The translations under genes were made by a program, and so were the position numbers. The notes under the pieces were generated by a model that did not search any database, was not told the origin of the DNA, and saw nothing but the letters and a program-made list of their open reading frames with translations. Shown piece after piece: positions 1-7,951 of a stretch of 32,334 nt of DNA (position 1 is the first letter of the stretch; each line of letters begins with the position of its first letter). This DNA comes from DASZGL01 sp035938875 (GTDB lineage Bacteria; Chloroflexota; Dormibacteria; Aeolococcales; Aeolococcaceae), in assembly GCA_035938875.1 (NCBI GenBank), contig DASZGL010000127.1:1-32334 (forward strand). The letters run 5' to 3'.

Positions 1-723
1 GAGGTAGGCGCGGGCGCTGGCCACGGCGTCGAGCGGCGACGCCCCGCGCGCGAGAAACGCCGCGATGGCTGCGCTCAGGGTGCATCCCGTGCCGTGCGTC
101 GAGCGCCCCGCAACCCGAGGATAGGCGAGCTCGACGGCGGCACCGGTCTCGGCGTCGGCGACCACGTCGATCACGGTCTCGCCATCGCCATGTCCGCCTT
201 TGATCACGGCCATGCGCGGCCCCATTGCGCACAACCTCCGTGCGGCGTCGTGCATCCCGTCGAGCGAGACCACGTCGATGCCGAGGAGCACCGCCGCCTC
301 GGGCAGGTTGGGGGTGACGACCAGCGCCTGAGGCAGCAGCAATTCGCGCAGCGCGGCGACCGCGTCCTCCTCGAGCAGGCGATCGCCGGACTTGGCCACC
401 ATCACGGGGTCGACGACCAGCTGCGCCGCGCGATGATGGCGCAGTCGCTCGGACACCACCGCGATCACCGTGGCCGTGGCGAGCATCCCCGTCTTCCACG
501 CGGCCGGCGTGAGGTCGCCGGCGACGGCGTCGATCTGGGCGGCGATGATCGCGGGACTGGCCACCTCGATGCCGTGCACCCCGAGCGTGTCCTGCGCGGT
601 GAGGGCAACGATGACGGTGGTGCCGTATACACCGCAGGCGGCGAAGGTCTTGAGGTCCGCCTGGATGCCGGCGCCAGCGCCCGAGTCACTGCCGGCGACA
701 GTGCAGGCGACGGCAACGCTCAC
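1..723 (-). CDS. thiD: Hydroxymethylpyrimidine/phosphomethylpyrimidine kinase ThiD, 3' end cut by the window
   Basis: ThiD phosphorylates HMP and then HMP-phosphate to HMP pyrophosphate, the pyrimidine half of thiamine. The visible 241 codons carry the ribokinase-like fold: an N-terminal TVAGSDSGAGAGIQADLKT substrate motif, CGVYGTTVIVALTAQDT, VVDPVMVAKSGDRLL, and near the end the GTGCTLSAAIAAF anion-hole motif. The family is usually about 260-270 residues, so only the last 20-30 are missing beyond position 1. The GTG start at 723-721 overlaps the TGA stop of the permease (GTGA), so translation is probably coupled. No ATG is available near the motif start. Placement behind a TPP riboswitch and an HMP-type permease agrees with salvage of HMP. 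The frame is intact and the family call is secure. Confidence 0.93.
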   Translation of the reverse strand, partial: MSVAVACTVAGSDSGAGAGIQADLKTFAACGVYGTTVIVALTAQDTLGVHGIEVASPAIIAAQIDAVAGDLTPAAWKTGMLATATVIAVVSERLRHHRAAQLVVDPVMVAKSGDRLLEEDAVAALRELLLPQALVVTPNLPEAAVLLGIDVVSLDGMHDAARRLCAMGPRMAVIKGGHGDGETVIDVVADAETGAAVELAYPRVAGRSTHGTGCTLSAAIAAFLARGASPLDAVASARAYL

Positions 724-2162
724 GCGCCGCCTCGAGCCGCGACCCGCCGCGTGCCGTACCGCGTCAGCAGCAGGAATGCCGCGACCGTCACCGCCACGCC
801 GACGAAGCTGCTGATGTCGGCGGGCTGGGTGCCGAAGATCCAGGCGCCGACGCCGGTGAAGAACCCCTGGTTGTTGTAGAAGAGCAGGGTCGCGAGAGTT
901 CCGACCATGAATGTCAACAACGCCGGCCAGCGCACGCCTTCGACCCAGGTCCTCGGCCGCCGTGACGCCTCCTCGGCGCTGACCCGTCCCCGGCGTCTGA
1001 TGAAGTCGGCGAGCACCACGACGCACCACGCCGGGAACCACACGTAGGTCGCGGTGAGGAAGTTCAGATACGTCTGCTGGAAGCTGCCGCTGAACAGCGG
1101 GTAGAGGGCGAACACACCACCGACCAACCCCACCACCGCCGCCGCGGTCCAGCGACGCAGGGGTATGCCGATGGCCAGCCCGCTCAGCGCGGCGGTGTAG
1201 ATGTTCATGTAGTTGCTCGACATCTCGGCGATGACGATGAACACCACGAAGACCCAGGCAAACCACAGCGGAATGCCGTTCTCGATCAGCCCGGCGAGAC
1301 CTCCCAGTCCAACTGTCGGGTCGATGCTCTGCACCGCGATGCCGAGCAGGCCGCAGGCCACCAGCGTCGTCATGCTGCCCGCTCCGCTGTAGAGGCTGAC
1401 CGACCAGCCGCTGCTCCCCCTGGGCAGGTAGCGCGAGTAGTCGGCCGCGTAGGTGGCCCAGCTGATGATCAGCGCGAAGGTGGCGGTGAATCCGAGCAGC
1501 ATTGTGGCGAGGTGGGCGCCGCCATCAAGGCTGCTCGTCAGTCCCAGGTGAAACCGTGGCCACAGCGCGATGGCCAGGCCGGCGCAGATGAGCAGGAAGG
1601 ACGGTGCCTGGACGGTCTGGAACAGCGTGATGGTGCGATGACCCCACACCGCGACGGCGATGCAGCCCGCCACCATCGCAGCGAGCATGAGCCCCTGCAC
1701 CCACCCTGGCGGATCACCGTTGATGCCAGGCAGCGCCTTGGCCGTGAACACCGCGACAGCACAGTCGTAGCTGAACCAGCCGACCGCGATCAGCAGTGTC
1801 AGGAGTCCGCCGATCGCGGCGCCGCGACGTCCGAAGGTGATGCGCGAGTAGACGATCTGAGGCAGACCGGTGCGCACCCCGGTCACGCTCAGCGGACCGA
1901 GCAGGGCCGCGCCGGCGAGCGCACCGGCGACGAGCACCAGCGCAGCGTCGATCACGCCGAGCCCCAGGCTGATGAGGATGGCACCGGCGAAGAACGAGAA
2001 GAAGTCGGCGAGCGCCGCAGCCCAGATGAAGAAGAGCTCACGGGGATGACCATGGCGTTGCTCGTCTGGCACCGGCTCGAGCCCGCGCCTCTCGACCTGG
2101 AAAAGCTCGTCGTCGAGGGCCGGGCCGGCGGCAGCGCCCGGCGCAGCAGAAACGTCGCCCAT
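720..2162 (-). CDS. cytX: NCS1-family permease, probably the HMP transporter CytX
   Basis: This 480-residue protein has about twelve hydrophobic segments and the look of the nucleobase:cation symporter-1 (purine/cytosine permease) family, including an N-terminal PxElFfIWaaAlaDFFSF-like segment, WATYAADYSRYLPR in the middle and a YVWFPAWCVVVLADF stretch late. NCS1 members next to thiamine genes and under THI-box control are known as CytX and are thought to import hydroxymethylpyrimidine; here the gene lies directly behind a TPP riboswitch and overlaps thiD by four bases, so uptake followed by phosphorylation is the natural reading. The ATG at 2162-2160 has a GGAGGA Shine-Dalgarno eight bases upstream, inside the 3' arm of the riboswitch. 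A cytosine or allantoin permease is possible by sequence alone; the context makes HMP the better guess. Confidence 0.85.
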   Translation of the reverse strand: MGDVSAAPGAAAGPALDDELFQVERRGLEPVPDEQRHGHPRELFFIWAAALADFFSFFAGAILISLGLGVIDAALVLVAGALAGAALLGPLSVTGVRTGLPQIVYSRITFGRRGAAIGGLLTLLIAVGWFSYDCAVAVFTAKALPGINGDPPGWVQGLMLAAMVAGCIAVAVWGHRTITLFQTVQAPSFLLICAGLAIALWPRFHLGLTSSLDGGAHLATMLLGFTATFALIISWATYAADYSRYLPRGSSGWSVSLYSGAGSMTTLVACGLLGIAVQSIDPTVGLGGLAGLIENGIPLWFAWVFVVFIVIAEMSSNYMNIYTAALSGLAIGIPLRRWTAAAVVGLVGGVFALYPLFSGSFQQTYLNFLTATYVWFPAWCVVVLADFIRRRGRVSAEEASRRPRTWVEGVRWPALLTFMVGTLATLLFYNNQGFFTGVGAWIFGTQPADISSFVGVAVTVAAFLLLTRYGTRRVAARGGA

Positions 2163-2171
2163 GATCCGCTT

Positions 2172-2267
2172 CCTCCGCCAGCATTACCTGGGTCAGGTGC
2201 AAGGGGTCGCCGCTCAATGCGGCCTCTCAGCCTCGTCGCGTCGTCGCGGGAGGCTCCCCCACGGACG
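2172..2267 (-). promoter_or_regulatory. TPP riboswitch (THI element) controlling cytX-thiD
   Basis: Read on the minus strand, the region has the THI-box landmarks in order: GGGGGAGCC (2260-2252), GCTGAGAGG (2231-2223), GACCCCTTG and ACCTGACCCAGG (about 2208-2188), then TAATGCTGGCGGAGGA (about 2186-2171). These match the conserved core that binds thiamine pyrophosphate. A P1 helix can form between UCCGU at the 5' end and GCGGA at the 3' end. The GGAGGA that serves as the cytX ribosome-binding site overlaps this 3' arm, so ligand binding would hide it: translational control is inferred. No U-rich terminator follows. Confidence 0.93.
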
Positions 2268-2273
2268 CGAACG

Positions 2274-2279
2274 ATGGTA
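2274..2279 (-). promoter_or_regulatory. Candidate -10 element for the riboswitch transcript
   Basis: TACCAT on the minus strand lies about seven bases before the 5' end of the riboswitch fold, where a -10 box would be expected. No convincing -35 was found 16-18 bases further upstream, so this is a weak call. Confidence 0.4.
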
Positions 2280-2375
2280 GCACCGCCGGCCCGTCGATCC
2301 CCATCTGCTGGCGAACGGGTCACGATCCGCCGATGCCGTCAATCGCAGCAGTGTCGAGGTGTACAAAGTTGTGCT

Positions 2376-3005
2376 GTGCCCCCCAGTCACCAGCCCTCTG
2401 ACACGTCGTCGAGCGAGCTGCGTGCCTCGCTCATGCGCAGCCTGCAACCGGTAACCCCGCAGCTCCGTCCCGCTGCCGCCGTTTCGCAGATCCAGGCCGC
2501 CGCACCGTTGGACCTGCCCACCGCTCCCGAGCTGCTCGAGGCGTCGCCCGCCATCCAGCGCTTGTGTGAGAGCTACCACCGCATCCACCGTCACCTGGTG
2601 GCCCGCAGCCGGCGTCAGCGCCTGGGCATCGCTGCGCTCGTCGCCGGCGTCGGCATCGGCGCCATCCTGCTCAACCACGGCAGCCAGATCGCGCCGGCGA
2701 CGCTGTCGAGCATGGTGCTCGCCGTCGCCGCAATGAGCTGTGTCAGCCTGGGACTTCTCGCCGCCCTGTGGGTGCGCGACGACCATCGTCTTCGTGATGC
2801 GCAGGGCGAGCGCCTGCTCCGCGCCCTGCAGTTCAGCTGCACGCTACCTGAGGAACGTCTCACTGCGTTCAAGCGACTCTCGCAGCCGACGGCGGCGTTC
2901 TTCGACTGCTACGCCATCTGGCGCAGTGATCATCCCGATCGCCAGACCGGCATCCTGGCACTGCTCGAGAGCGTGCTCGATCCCCGCCGCCACGCGGCGG
3001 CCTAG
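2376..3005 (+). CDS. Small membrane protein with two TM segments, unknown function
   Basis: I do not recognise this 209-residue protein. It has a Ser/Pro/Ala-rich N-terminal region, a basic stretch (RSRRQR) just before a first hydrophobic segment at about residues 84-100, a second segment at about 111-134, and then a soluble tail of about 75 residues rich in charged residues with two Cys. The two close TM helices make a hairpin with both long ends probably cytoplasmic. The GTG start at 2376 is chosen because TACAAA, a possible -10 box, ends eight bases before it, as for other first genes in this window; an ATG at 2433 would give 190 residues, and neither has a good Shine-Dalgarno. The gene is divergent from the riboswitch transcript and converges on the beta-propeller gene. 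Confidence 0.6.
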   Translation: MPPSHQPSDTSSSELRASLMRSLQPVTPQLRPAAAVSQIQAAAPLDLPTAPELLEASPAIQRLCESYHRIHRHLVARSRRQRLGIAALVAGVGIGAILLNHGSQIAPATLSSMVLAVAAMSCVSLGLLAALWVRDDHRLRDAQGERLLRALQFSCTLPEERLTAFKRLSQPTAAFFDCYAIWRSDHPDRQTGILALLESVLDPRRHAAA

Positions 3006-3032
3006 AGCGTGTGTTGAGGAGTTGGCTCTCCC

Positions 3033-4394
3033 TCACAGGGGGAGGGCGTACAACCTGCCGTCGGCGCAGGTGAGGTAGAGCATCCCCGATGCCACGGCGG
3101 GGCCGCCCCGCGGTGGCGCGGGGGCCTGCCAGGTGCCGTGCTCCGCACCGTCCGACACCGCCAGCAGATGAACCATGCCGCCGCTGTCGGCGACGACCAA
3201 GCGGTCGGCTGTCAGCGCCAATCCTCCGGCTGAGCCACTGAGCTTGTTGCGGATGTCGACGCTCCAGCGCTGGTGACCCGTCGCGGCGTCGAGGGCGTGT
3301 ACCCGCCCGTCGCGGCCGGCGACCACGAGCGCGCCGCCGCCGAGCACCGGGGTGAGGTCGATCGGGGAGGCGGCGTCGAACTGCCAGCGCTGCGCACCGG
3401 ATGTGGCGTCGAGCGCGTAGACGCTGCCGTCGTCGCCGGCGACAAAGACGACGCCGTCGCCGACGACCGGTGCGGCGACGATGATCCCGTTGGTGGTGAA
3501 GCTCCAGAGCTGCCGCAGGCCGCGGGTCGCCGGTTCGATGGCGAACGCGTAGAGGCTCTGGTCGAAGCTCGCCGCCCACAGAGTCGACCCGTCGCTCGCC
3601 GGTGAGGCCACGACCGCGGCGCGAAATGCCTTGCGAAACGGGCTCGACGGATCGCCGACGTTGAATCCGTCGACGGCGTAGTTGCGGTCCGCGCTGTCGG
3701 CGCCACGTGCGGCGACACCGGCGAAGGTGACGCCCTTGACGATCTGCGGCGCCGATGCCGCCTCGTCGGCGGAGCCGACCCCCCAGCGGCGCTGGTGGCT
3801 GGCGAGGTCGACGGCGCGAAACGCACCCGCGGGCTGGCCGTCGGTGGGATCGGCGAAGCTGGTGGCCACCACCGCGGTGCAGCCGTCCAACGCCGGCGCC
3901 ACCAGGGCGGCTCCAGCCTCACCCCGGCCGGGGGGACTCGTCCAGTTGAGGCGGCCGCTGGGGGCGTCGAGGGCGACGAGCGTGCCGTCGGCGGTGACCG
4001 TGAACACGCTGCCGGCGGCAGCGCTCGGTGGCGCCGAGAGCGCAGCGCCGCCGGTCACCGCGGGGTAGCTCCACGACGGCGACCAGTGGGTGCCCACCTC
4101 GGGAGCGGGGCTGTTCACCGCGCCGCGGTGGAGCGGGCCGCCGCCGGCGCCGTTCCAGCCGTTGGGATCGGCGGCACAGGTGTCGGTTCCGGCGCCGCCG
4201 GTGCCGCGGATGAGCAGGACGATCCCCGCGCCGACCAGGCCGATGGCGAGGACCGCGCCGACGAGGATCACGGTCAGCCGCTGCACGGTCGAACCGGCGC
4301 GTCCCAGTGGGGCCACCCGCGCCGCAGCAGCCGGCGTTCTCGGTTCTGCGGGCGCGGCCGGCCGGCGGCGCTGGCGGCGCGGTGTTCGCGGCAT
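3033..4394 (-). CDS. Membrane-anchored PQQ-type beta-propeller (BamB/PQQ-like repeat) protein
   Basis: The 453-residue protein has a basic, Pro/Ala-rich cytoplasmic N-terminus, one TM helix at about residues 40-62, and an extracytoplasmic domain of repeated PQQ-like blades. The blades show the typical alternation of VxALDAxSGxxRWxF with GGxVxVxxxDGxVyALD, for example VYALDATSGAQRWQF and VHALDAATGHQRWSV. Such propellers occur in BamB, in quinoprotein dehydrogenases and in stand-alone surface proteins. No CxxC heme or dehydrogenase active-site motif is seen, so a binding or scaffold role is more likely than an enzyme. Cys73 and Cys at the ends of blades could form disulfides. A TACACT -10-like box lies nine bases before the ATG, back to back with that of the divergent HD gene. 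Substrate unknown. Confidence 0.8.
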   Translation of the reverse strand: MPRTPRRQRRRPAAPAEPRTPAAAARVAPLGRAGSTVQRLTVILVGAVLAIGLVGAGIVLLIRGTGGAGTDTCAADPNGWNGAGGGPLHRGAVNSPAPEVGTHWSPSWSYPAVTGGAALSAPPSAAAGSVFTVTADGTLVALDAPSGRLNWTSPPGRGEAGAALVAPALDGCTAVVATSFADPTDGQPAGAFRAVDLASHQRRWGVGSADEAASAPQIVKGVTFAGVAARGADSADRNYAVDGFNVGDPSSPFRKAFRAAVVASPASDGSTLWAASFDQSLYAFAIEPATRGLRQLWSFTTNGIIVAAPVVGDGVVFVAGDDGSVYALDATSGAQRWQFDAASPIDLTPVLGGGALVVAGRDGRVHALDAATGHQRWSVDIRNKLSGSAGGLALTADRLVVADSGGMVHLLAVSDGAEHGTWQAPAPPRGGPAVASGMLYLTCADGRLYALPL

Positions 4395-4403
4395 GGCACC
4401 GGC

Positions 4404-4438
4404 AGTGTACGGACGCCATCACAACGCACCGGTACACT
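4404..4438. promoter_or_regulatory. Back-to-back TACACT -10 boxes of two divergent genes
   Basis: The 51-base gap between the two start codons (4395-4445) holds TACACT on the minus strand (4409-4404), nine bases before the propeller-protein ATG, and TACACT on the plus strand (4433-4438), seven bases before the HD-protein ATG. Both transcripts would start at or within a few bases of the start codon. There is no room for separate -35 regions, so the two polymerase footprints must overlap. Confidence 0.6.
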
Positions 4439-4445
4439 CGCTGCA

Positions 4446-5789
4446 ATGGATGCCACCGCCCGTTTCGGCGAAGTCAATCTCATCGCCGATCCCCTCTATC
4501 ACTACATCGAGATCACCAAGGGGGGCAACGGCGAGGCCGGCGAGCAGCAGCTCCTCGACACTCCGTGGCTGCAGCGACTACGACGCATCCACCAGCTGCA
4601 GTCGGCATGGTGGGTGTTCCCCACCGCCGAGCACTCACGATTCGCGCATCTCCTCGGCTCGATGCACCTCGCTGCGGCATTCGCACGCCGCATCGACGCT
4701 TCGCTGCGCAGCGAGTTCCCCGATGCGCCGTCACCGGCATGCGTCGAGGAGACCCTGCGACTCGCCGGCCTCCTCCACGACGTCGGCCATGGACCGTTCG
4801 GCCACTTCTTCGACCAGCAGGTGCTCTCGCGATACGGCCTCGACCACGAGGACATCGGCAGGCACATCGTCGTCGAACAGCTGGGTGACATCATCGCCTC
4901 GCTGCGCGCCGCGCCGTCGGGGCGATTTGCCACCGGCGAGAGCGTCGACCCTCGCTGGATCGCCTGGGTCATGGCGCCGGCGGACATCGACGGATACACG
5001 CCACCGGACTGGCTGCGCGCACTGAAACCGCTTCTCTGCGGCCCGGCGACGGTCGACAACCTCGACTACGTGCCGCGCGACGCGTACATGTGCGGCGTCT
5101 CAGTCGGCGCCATCGACGTCGCTCGGCTCACGCACTACAGCTTCGTCAGCGACGGCACCATCGTGCTTCACGCCCACGCGGTCGGAGCGCTGCAGATGTT
5201 TCTCATGGCGCGCCTGTACCTCTACATCAACATCTACTTCCACCGCACCGTGCGCCGCTTCGATCTCTCCATGCGCGAGATCTTCGCCGACACCATCGCG
5301 CTGCTCCTTCCCGGCAATCCTCTGGATCACCTTGCCGGCTACGCAACCCTCACCGACTGGTCTCTGTTGGAGACGGTTGGCGCCTGGCGCAACGCCACGG
5401 TGGGAACCGACGAGCGCAGGCTCGGCGACGCCTGGGCGCAGATCACCAGCCGGCGCCTGCCCTGGCGAATGGCCTTCGAAGCCACCGTTCGCGACGACGT
5501 CGACGTCAGCGGCGCGAGGAACCGTATCGTCGCGGCGCTGCCGCCGGCATTGCGTGATGCACGCTTCGTCGTCGACGTCGCCAGCACCACCGTGGTGTCG
5601 CAGAACCCCATGGCGGACGACGGCATGGTCGCCATCTACGACCCGCTGCTCGACCGTGTCGAGCAGAGTCATGCGACGGAGCTGCTCGCCCGGCTGCCGC
5701 ACTACAGCCAGCTGGTCCGCGTCTTCGGCCGCGACCAGGACGCGCTGACAGCCCTGCACGACGCCGCCCGGAGCGCGCTGGCCGCCTGA
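4446..5789 (+). CDS. HD-domain phosphohydrolase (dGTPase/SAMHD1-like superfamily)
   Basis: This 447-residue protein carries the metal-binding HD signature in order: H68 within RFAHLLGSMH, H111-D112 within LLHDVGHGPFGHFFD, and a later Asp within DNLDYVPRD (about residues 204-212). The arrangement, with the HSRFxHxxGxMH helix first and a D-x-Y-x-x-R-D helix about 95 residues after the HD pair, is that of the YdhJ/dGTPase-like HD proteins related to SAMHD1, which hydrolyse dNTPs or other nucleotides. The N-terminal IADPLYHYIEIT resembles the usual opening of that group. The specific substrate cannot be read from the sequence. The ATG at 4446 lies seven bases after TACACT with no Shine-Dalgarno, so a leaderless mRNA is likely. 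The gene converges on the LOG-like gene, with a GC-rich hairpin between. Confidence 0.85.
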   Translation: MDATARFGEVNLIADPLYHYIEITKGGNGEAGEQQLLDTPWLQRLRRIHQLQSAWWVFPTAEHSRFAHLLGSMHLAAAFARRIDASLRSEFPDAPSPACVEETLRLAGLLHDVGHGPFGHFFDQQVLSRYGLDHEDIGRHIVVEQLGDIIASLRAAPSGRFATGESVDPRWIAWVMAPADIDGYTPPDWLRALKPLLCGPATVDNLDYVPRDAYMCGVSVGAIDVARLTHYSFVSDGTIVLHAHAVGALQMFLMARLYLYINIYFHRTVRRFDLSMREIFADTIALLLPGNPLDHLAGYATLTDWSLLETVGAWRNATVGTDERRLGDAWAQITSRRLPWRMAFEATVRDDVDVSGARNRIVAALPPALRDARFVVDVASTTVVSQNPMADDGMVAIYDPLLDRVEQSHATELLARLPHYSQLVRVFGRDQDALTALHDAARSALAA

Positions 5790-5901
5790 CGGCTTTGCCC
5801 TGGTTCCCGGGTTTGCCGCACCGGGTGCAATGCGCGCGATCGACCGTGGTCTTTGTTCAACGAGAGGGCGGGCCACCGGCTCCGGCCCCCGTGACTGGGT
5901 T

Positions 5902-5933
5902 GCACCGCCGCCGCCGAAAGGAGGCGGCGGTGC
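5902..5933. terminator. Strong 11-bp hairpin between convergent genes
   Basis: GCACCGCCGCC (5902-5912) and GGCGGCGGTGC (5923-5933) are perfect inverted repeats around a 10-base loop (GCCGAAAGGA). The hairpin lies between the stops of the HD gene (5789) and the LOG-like gene (5954) and could serve both. There is no T-run on either side, so factor-independent termination is not certain. Nothing else is recognised in 5790-5953. Confidence 0.5.
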
Positions 5934-5953
5934 TCGCCGGCCGGTGCGAGCGA

Positions 5954-6454
5954 TCAGCGGCCGATGCTGCGCAGCACCCAGCTGACGGCGTCCTCCGGCG
6001 ACGTCGCCTGGTACACCGCGGTGTCGTCGGTGTCCGCGTCGCCGCGGCGCAGCCGCCAGGAGCCGATGGCGGCGACCGGCCTCTGCAGCCGCAGTGCCCA
6101 GGCCACCTCGGTGAGCGTGCCGTAGCCACCGCCGACGGCGATCATTGCGGCGCACCCGCGAGCCAGCAGCGCGTTGCGCATCTCCCCGAGTCCGGTGGGG
6201 ATGGCCAGGGTGACCTCGGCGGAGGCGTCTTCGGCTTCCCATCCGGGGAGCAGGCCGATGCAGATCCCACCGGCGGCGCGGACACCGCGGGCGGCGGCAT
6301 CCATCACCCCACCGAGACCGCCGCAGAGCACCACGGCGCCGCGCTGGGCCAGCAACGAACCCACCTCCTCGGCGGCGGTGAGCTGGGCTTCGCTCGCGTC
6401 GGCGGCGCCACTGACGGTGATCAGCGGCGGGCGCGGTGGCGGGCGGCTGGCTAT
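5954..6454 (-). CDS. LOG/TIGR00725-like Rossmann protein with an apparent ATA start
   Basis: The reading frame encodes a single-domain protein of the lysine-decarboxylase-like (LOG/TIGR00725) family: a first strand LITVSGAAD, then VVLCGGLGGVMDAAARG, IPTGLGEMRNALLARG, and the nucleotide-loop motif VGGGYGTLTEVAWAL. Related LOG proteins release cytokinin-type free bases from nucleotides; the GGGYGT branch has no firmly known role. The frame has no ATG, GTG or TTG upstream of the first conserved strand; only CTG codons and an ATA at 6454-6452 that overlaps the TAG stop of the MFS gene (ATAG), exactly where an ATGA overlap would be expected. From ATA the protein is 166 residues, close to the family's usual length of about 160. 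A GTG further in would delete the first strand. It is the last gene of the mrp-MFS operon. Confidence 0.75.
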   Translation of the reverse strand: MASRPPPRPPLITVSGAADASEAQLTAAEEVGSLLAQRGAVVLCGGLGGVMDAAARGVRAAGGICIGLLPGWEAEDASAEVTLAIPTGLGEMRNALLARGCAAMIAVGGGYGTLTEVAWALRLQRPVAAIGSWRLRRGDADTDDTAVYQATSPEDAVSWVLRSIGR

Positions 6455-7947
6455 GGCTCGCCGGAGCCGGCGCCGGGGGCCTCCCCCGCCCAGCGATAGA
6501 TCTGTGCCGCCAGGGCAGCGACGCCGAGGCAGATCACCGCCGCCCCGCCGAATAGCGCGGCCACCACCGCGTCGACATGGTCGCGGCTGCCTGATCCGGC
6601 GGCGGCGGTGTACAGCGCCCCGGTGCCGCCGAGACCGAGGATCACCCCGGCGCTCCGCGCCGTCGAGAGAAAGCCGGCTGCGCTGCTCAGTGCCGCCCGA
6701 GGGGCGACACTCATCGCCGCGGCGGTGTTGGGCGAGGAGAAGAGACCGTTGCCGCAGCCGAGGACGAGCAGGCCGATCGGCAGCAGCGGCCACCAGCTGG
6801 TCAGAGCGGTCAGCGCCACAACCCCCAGGCCGGCACCGGCCAGGAGCATGCCCGTCGCGGTGACGGCCCGCGTCCTTCCCCGGTCGCCGAGCCCTCCGGC
6901 GCGACGCGACATCGCCGCCACGCCGACCGCGATGGGGATGAAGGCGGCGCCGGCCAGCCCCGCGCTGGCACCGTGAGCGCCCTCGAGCCAGAAGGGCAGC
7001 AGGGCGAAACAGGACATCAGCGATCCGGTCGAGAGGAAGGTCGCAACGGAGGCGGCCGCGAACCGGCCGCGGAGGAGATGGGGGTCGAGGAGCGGGCGCC
7101 GGCTGCGTGGCTCGGCGGCGGCCAGGAGGAGACCACCGCCGCCGGCGACGACGAACCACTGCCAGGCCGGCCAGCCCCCCAGCGCGGGGCCGGACAGCGA
7201 GCTGATCCCAGCACCGAGACCGAGCAGCACCGCCCCCAGCCCGAGGGCTCCGCCCAGGTCGATGCCGGCGCCCGAACGCTCCACTCCGCCGGCGGGCACG
7301 GTCACCAGGGTCAGAGCCGCGCCGGCGGCGGCCAGCGGGATACCCGCCCAGAAGACCGCCTGCCAGCCTCCCAGCGCCACCAGCCCACCGCCGGCGGGCG
7401 GGCCGACCAGACCGGCGATGGCCTGGGCGACGACCAGCAGCGCCACCGAACGCCCCGTGGTCCGCCGGTTGGCGTGCTGGGTGATCAGCGCCAGGCTGCC
7501 AGAGGTGAGCAGGGCTCCGCCAAGCGCCTGGATCACCCGACCGCCGATCAGCGTCGCGAACGTCGGCGCCAGCGCCGCCACCACCGACCCCACCGCGAAG
7601 ACGGCGAACCCGGTGACGTAGGCGCGGCGCCGCCCGAAGCGGTCACCGAGCCGTCCCAGGACGGGGAGGGATGCGGTGACGGTGATCAGATACACGGCCA
7701 GCACTGCCTGGGAGCTGGCCAGCGACACGTTGAAGTGGCGGCTCATCGGCTCCAGCGCGACGGCGACCACGGTGGCGTCGGCCATGCCGATGAAGGCGCC
7801 AACAACCAGTGCGATGCGCAGCCACCGTCCCGGCAGCGGAACCGGCGGTCGCGAGGGTGACGGCGGTGGGGGAATCGACTCTGGCTTCGCTGCTTCCTGC
7901 GGCGGAGTGCTGTCAGTTGTGGCAGGAACCGGCGTGGTCAGACTCAC
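6451..7947 (-). CDS. MFS drug/metabolite exporter, DHA2-like (EmrB/QacA type)
   Basis: The 498-residue protein starts with about 40 Pro/Thr/Ser-rich residues, then about fourteen hydrophobic segments. It shows motif D1 (FIGMADATVVAVALEPM), motif A between TM2 and TM3 (GRLGDRFGRRRAYV), motif B-like (GRVIQALGGALLTSGSLALI) and the antiporter motif C (AGLVGPPAGGGL), all typical of 14-TM proton-driven exporters of drugs or metabolites. Substrate cannot be predicted. It starts with GTG at 7947, four bases after the mrp stop, and ends overlapping the LOG-like frame, so it is the middle gene of a three-gene transcript. A pairing of the exporter with the LOG-like protein may mean export of a nucleotide-derived compound, but that is only inference. 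Confidence 0.88.
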   Translation of the reverse strand: MSLTTPVPATTDSTPPQEAAKPESIPPPPSPSRPPVPLPGRWLRIALVVGAFIGMADATVVAVALEPMSRHFNVSLASSQAVLAVYLITVTASLPVLGRLGDRFGRRRAYVTGFAVFAVGSVVAALAPTFATLIGGRVIQALGGALLTSGSLALITQHANRRTTGRSVALLVVAQAIAGLVGPPAGGGLVALGGWQAVFWAGIPLAAAGAALTLVTVPAGGVERSGAGIDLGGALGLGAVLLGLGAGISSLSGPALGGWPAWQWFVVAGGGGLLLAAAEPRSRRPLLDPHLLRGRFAAASVATFLSTGSLMSCFALLPFWLEGAHGASAGLAGAAFIPIAVGVAAMSRRAGGLGDRGRTRAVTATGMLLAGAGLGVVALTALTSWWPLLPIGLLVLGCGNGLFSSPNTAAAMSVAPRAALSSAAGFLSTARSAGVILGLGGTGALYTAAAGSGSRDHVDAVVAALFGGAAVICLGVAALAAQIYRWAGEAPGAGSGEP

Positions 7948-7951
7948 CTGG

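Noticed and set aside
94..879. Long open frame on the plus strand opposite thiD, 261 codons
   Set aside because: It is antisense to a gene with clear ThiD motifs, is full of Arg, Gly and His from GC-rich antisense codons and shows no domain. Many similar long frames occur opposite every real gene here, for example 5100-6242 minus, 6973-7860 plus, 19136-20332 plus and 29050-30111 plus.
1512..2375. Upstream extension of the two-TM protein frame on the plus strand
   Set aside because: It runs antisense to the permease and through the riboswitch, with low-complexity charged sequence. The real start is taken as GTG 2376.
3021..3042. Hairpin CTCCC-TCACA-GGGGAG between the two-TM and propeller genes as a terminator
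   Set aside because: The stem is short, lies partly in the coding end of the propeller gene and no T-run follows.
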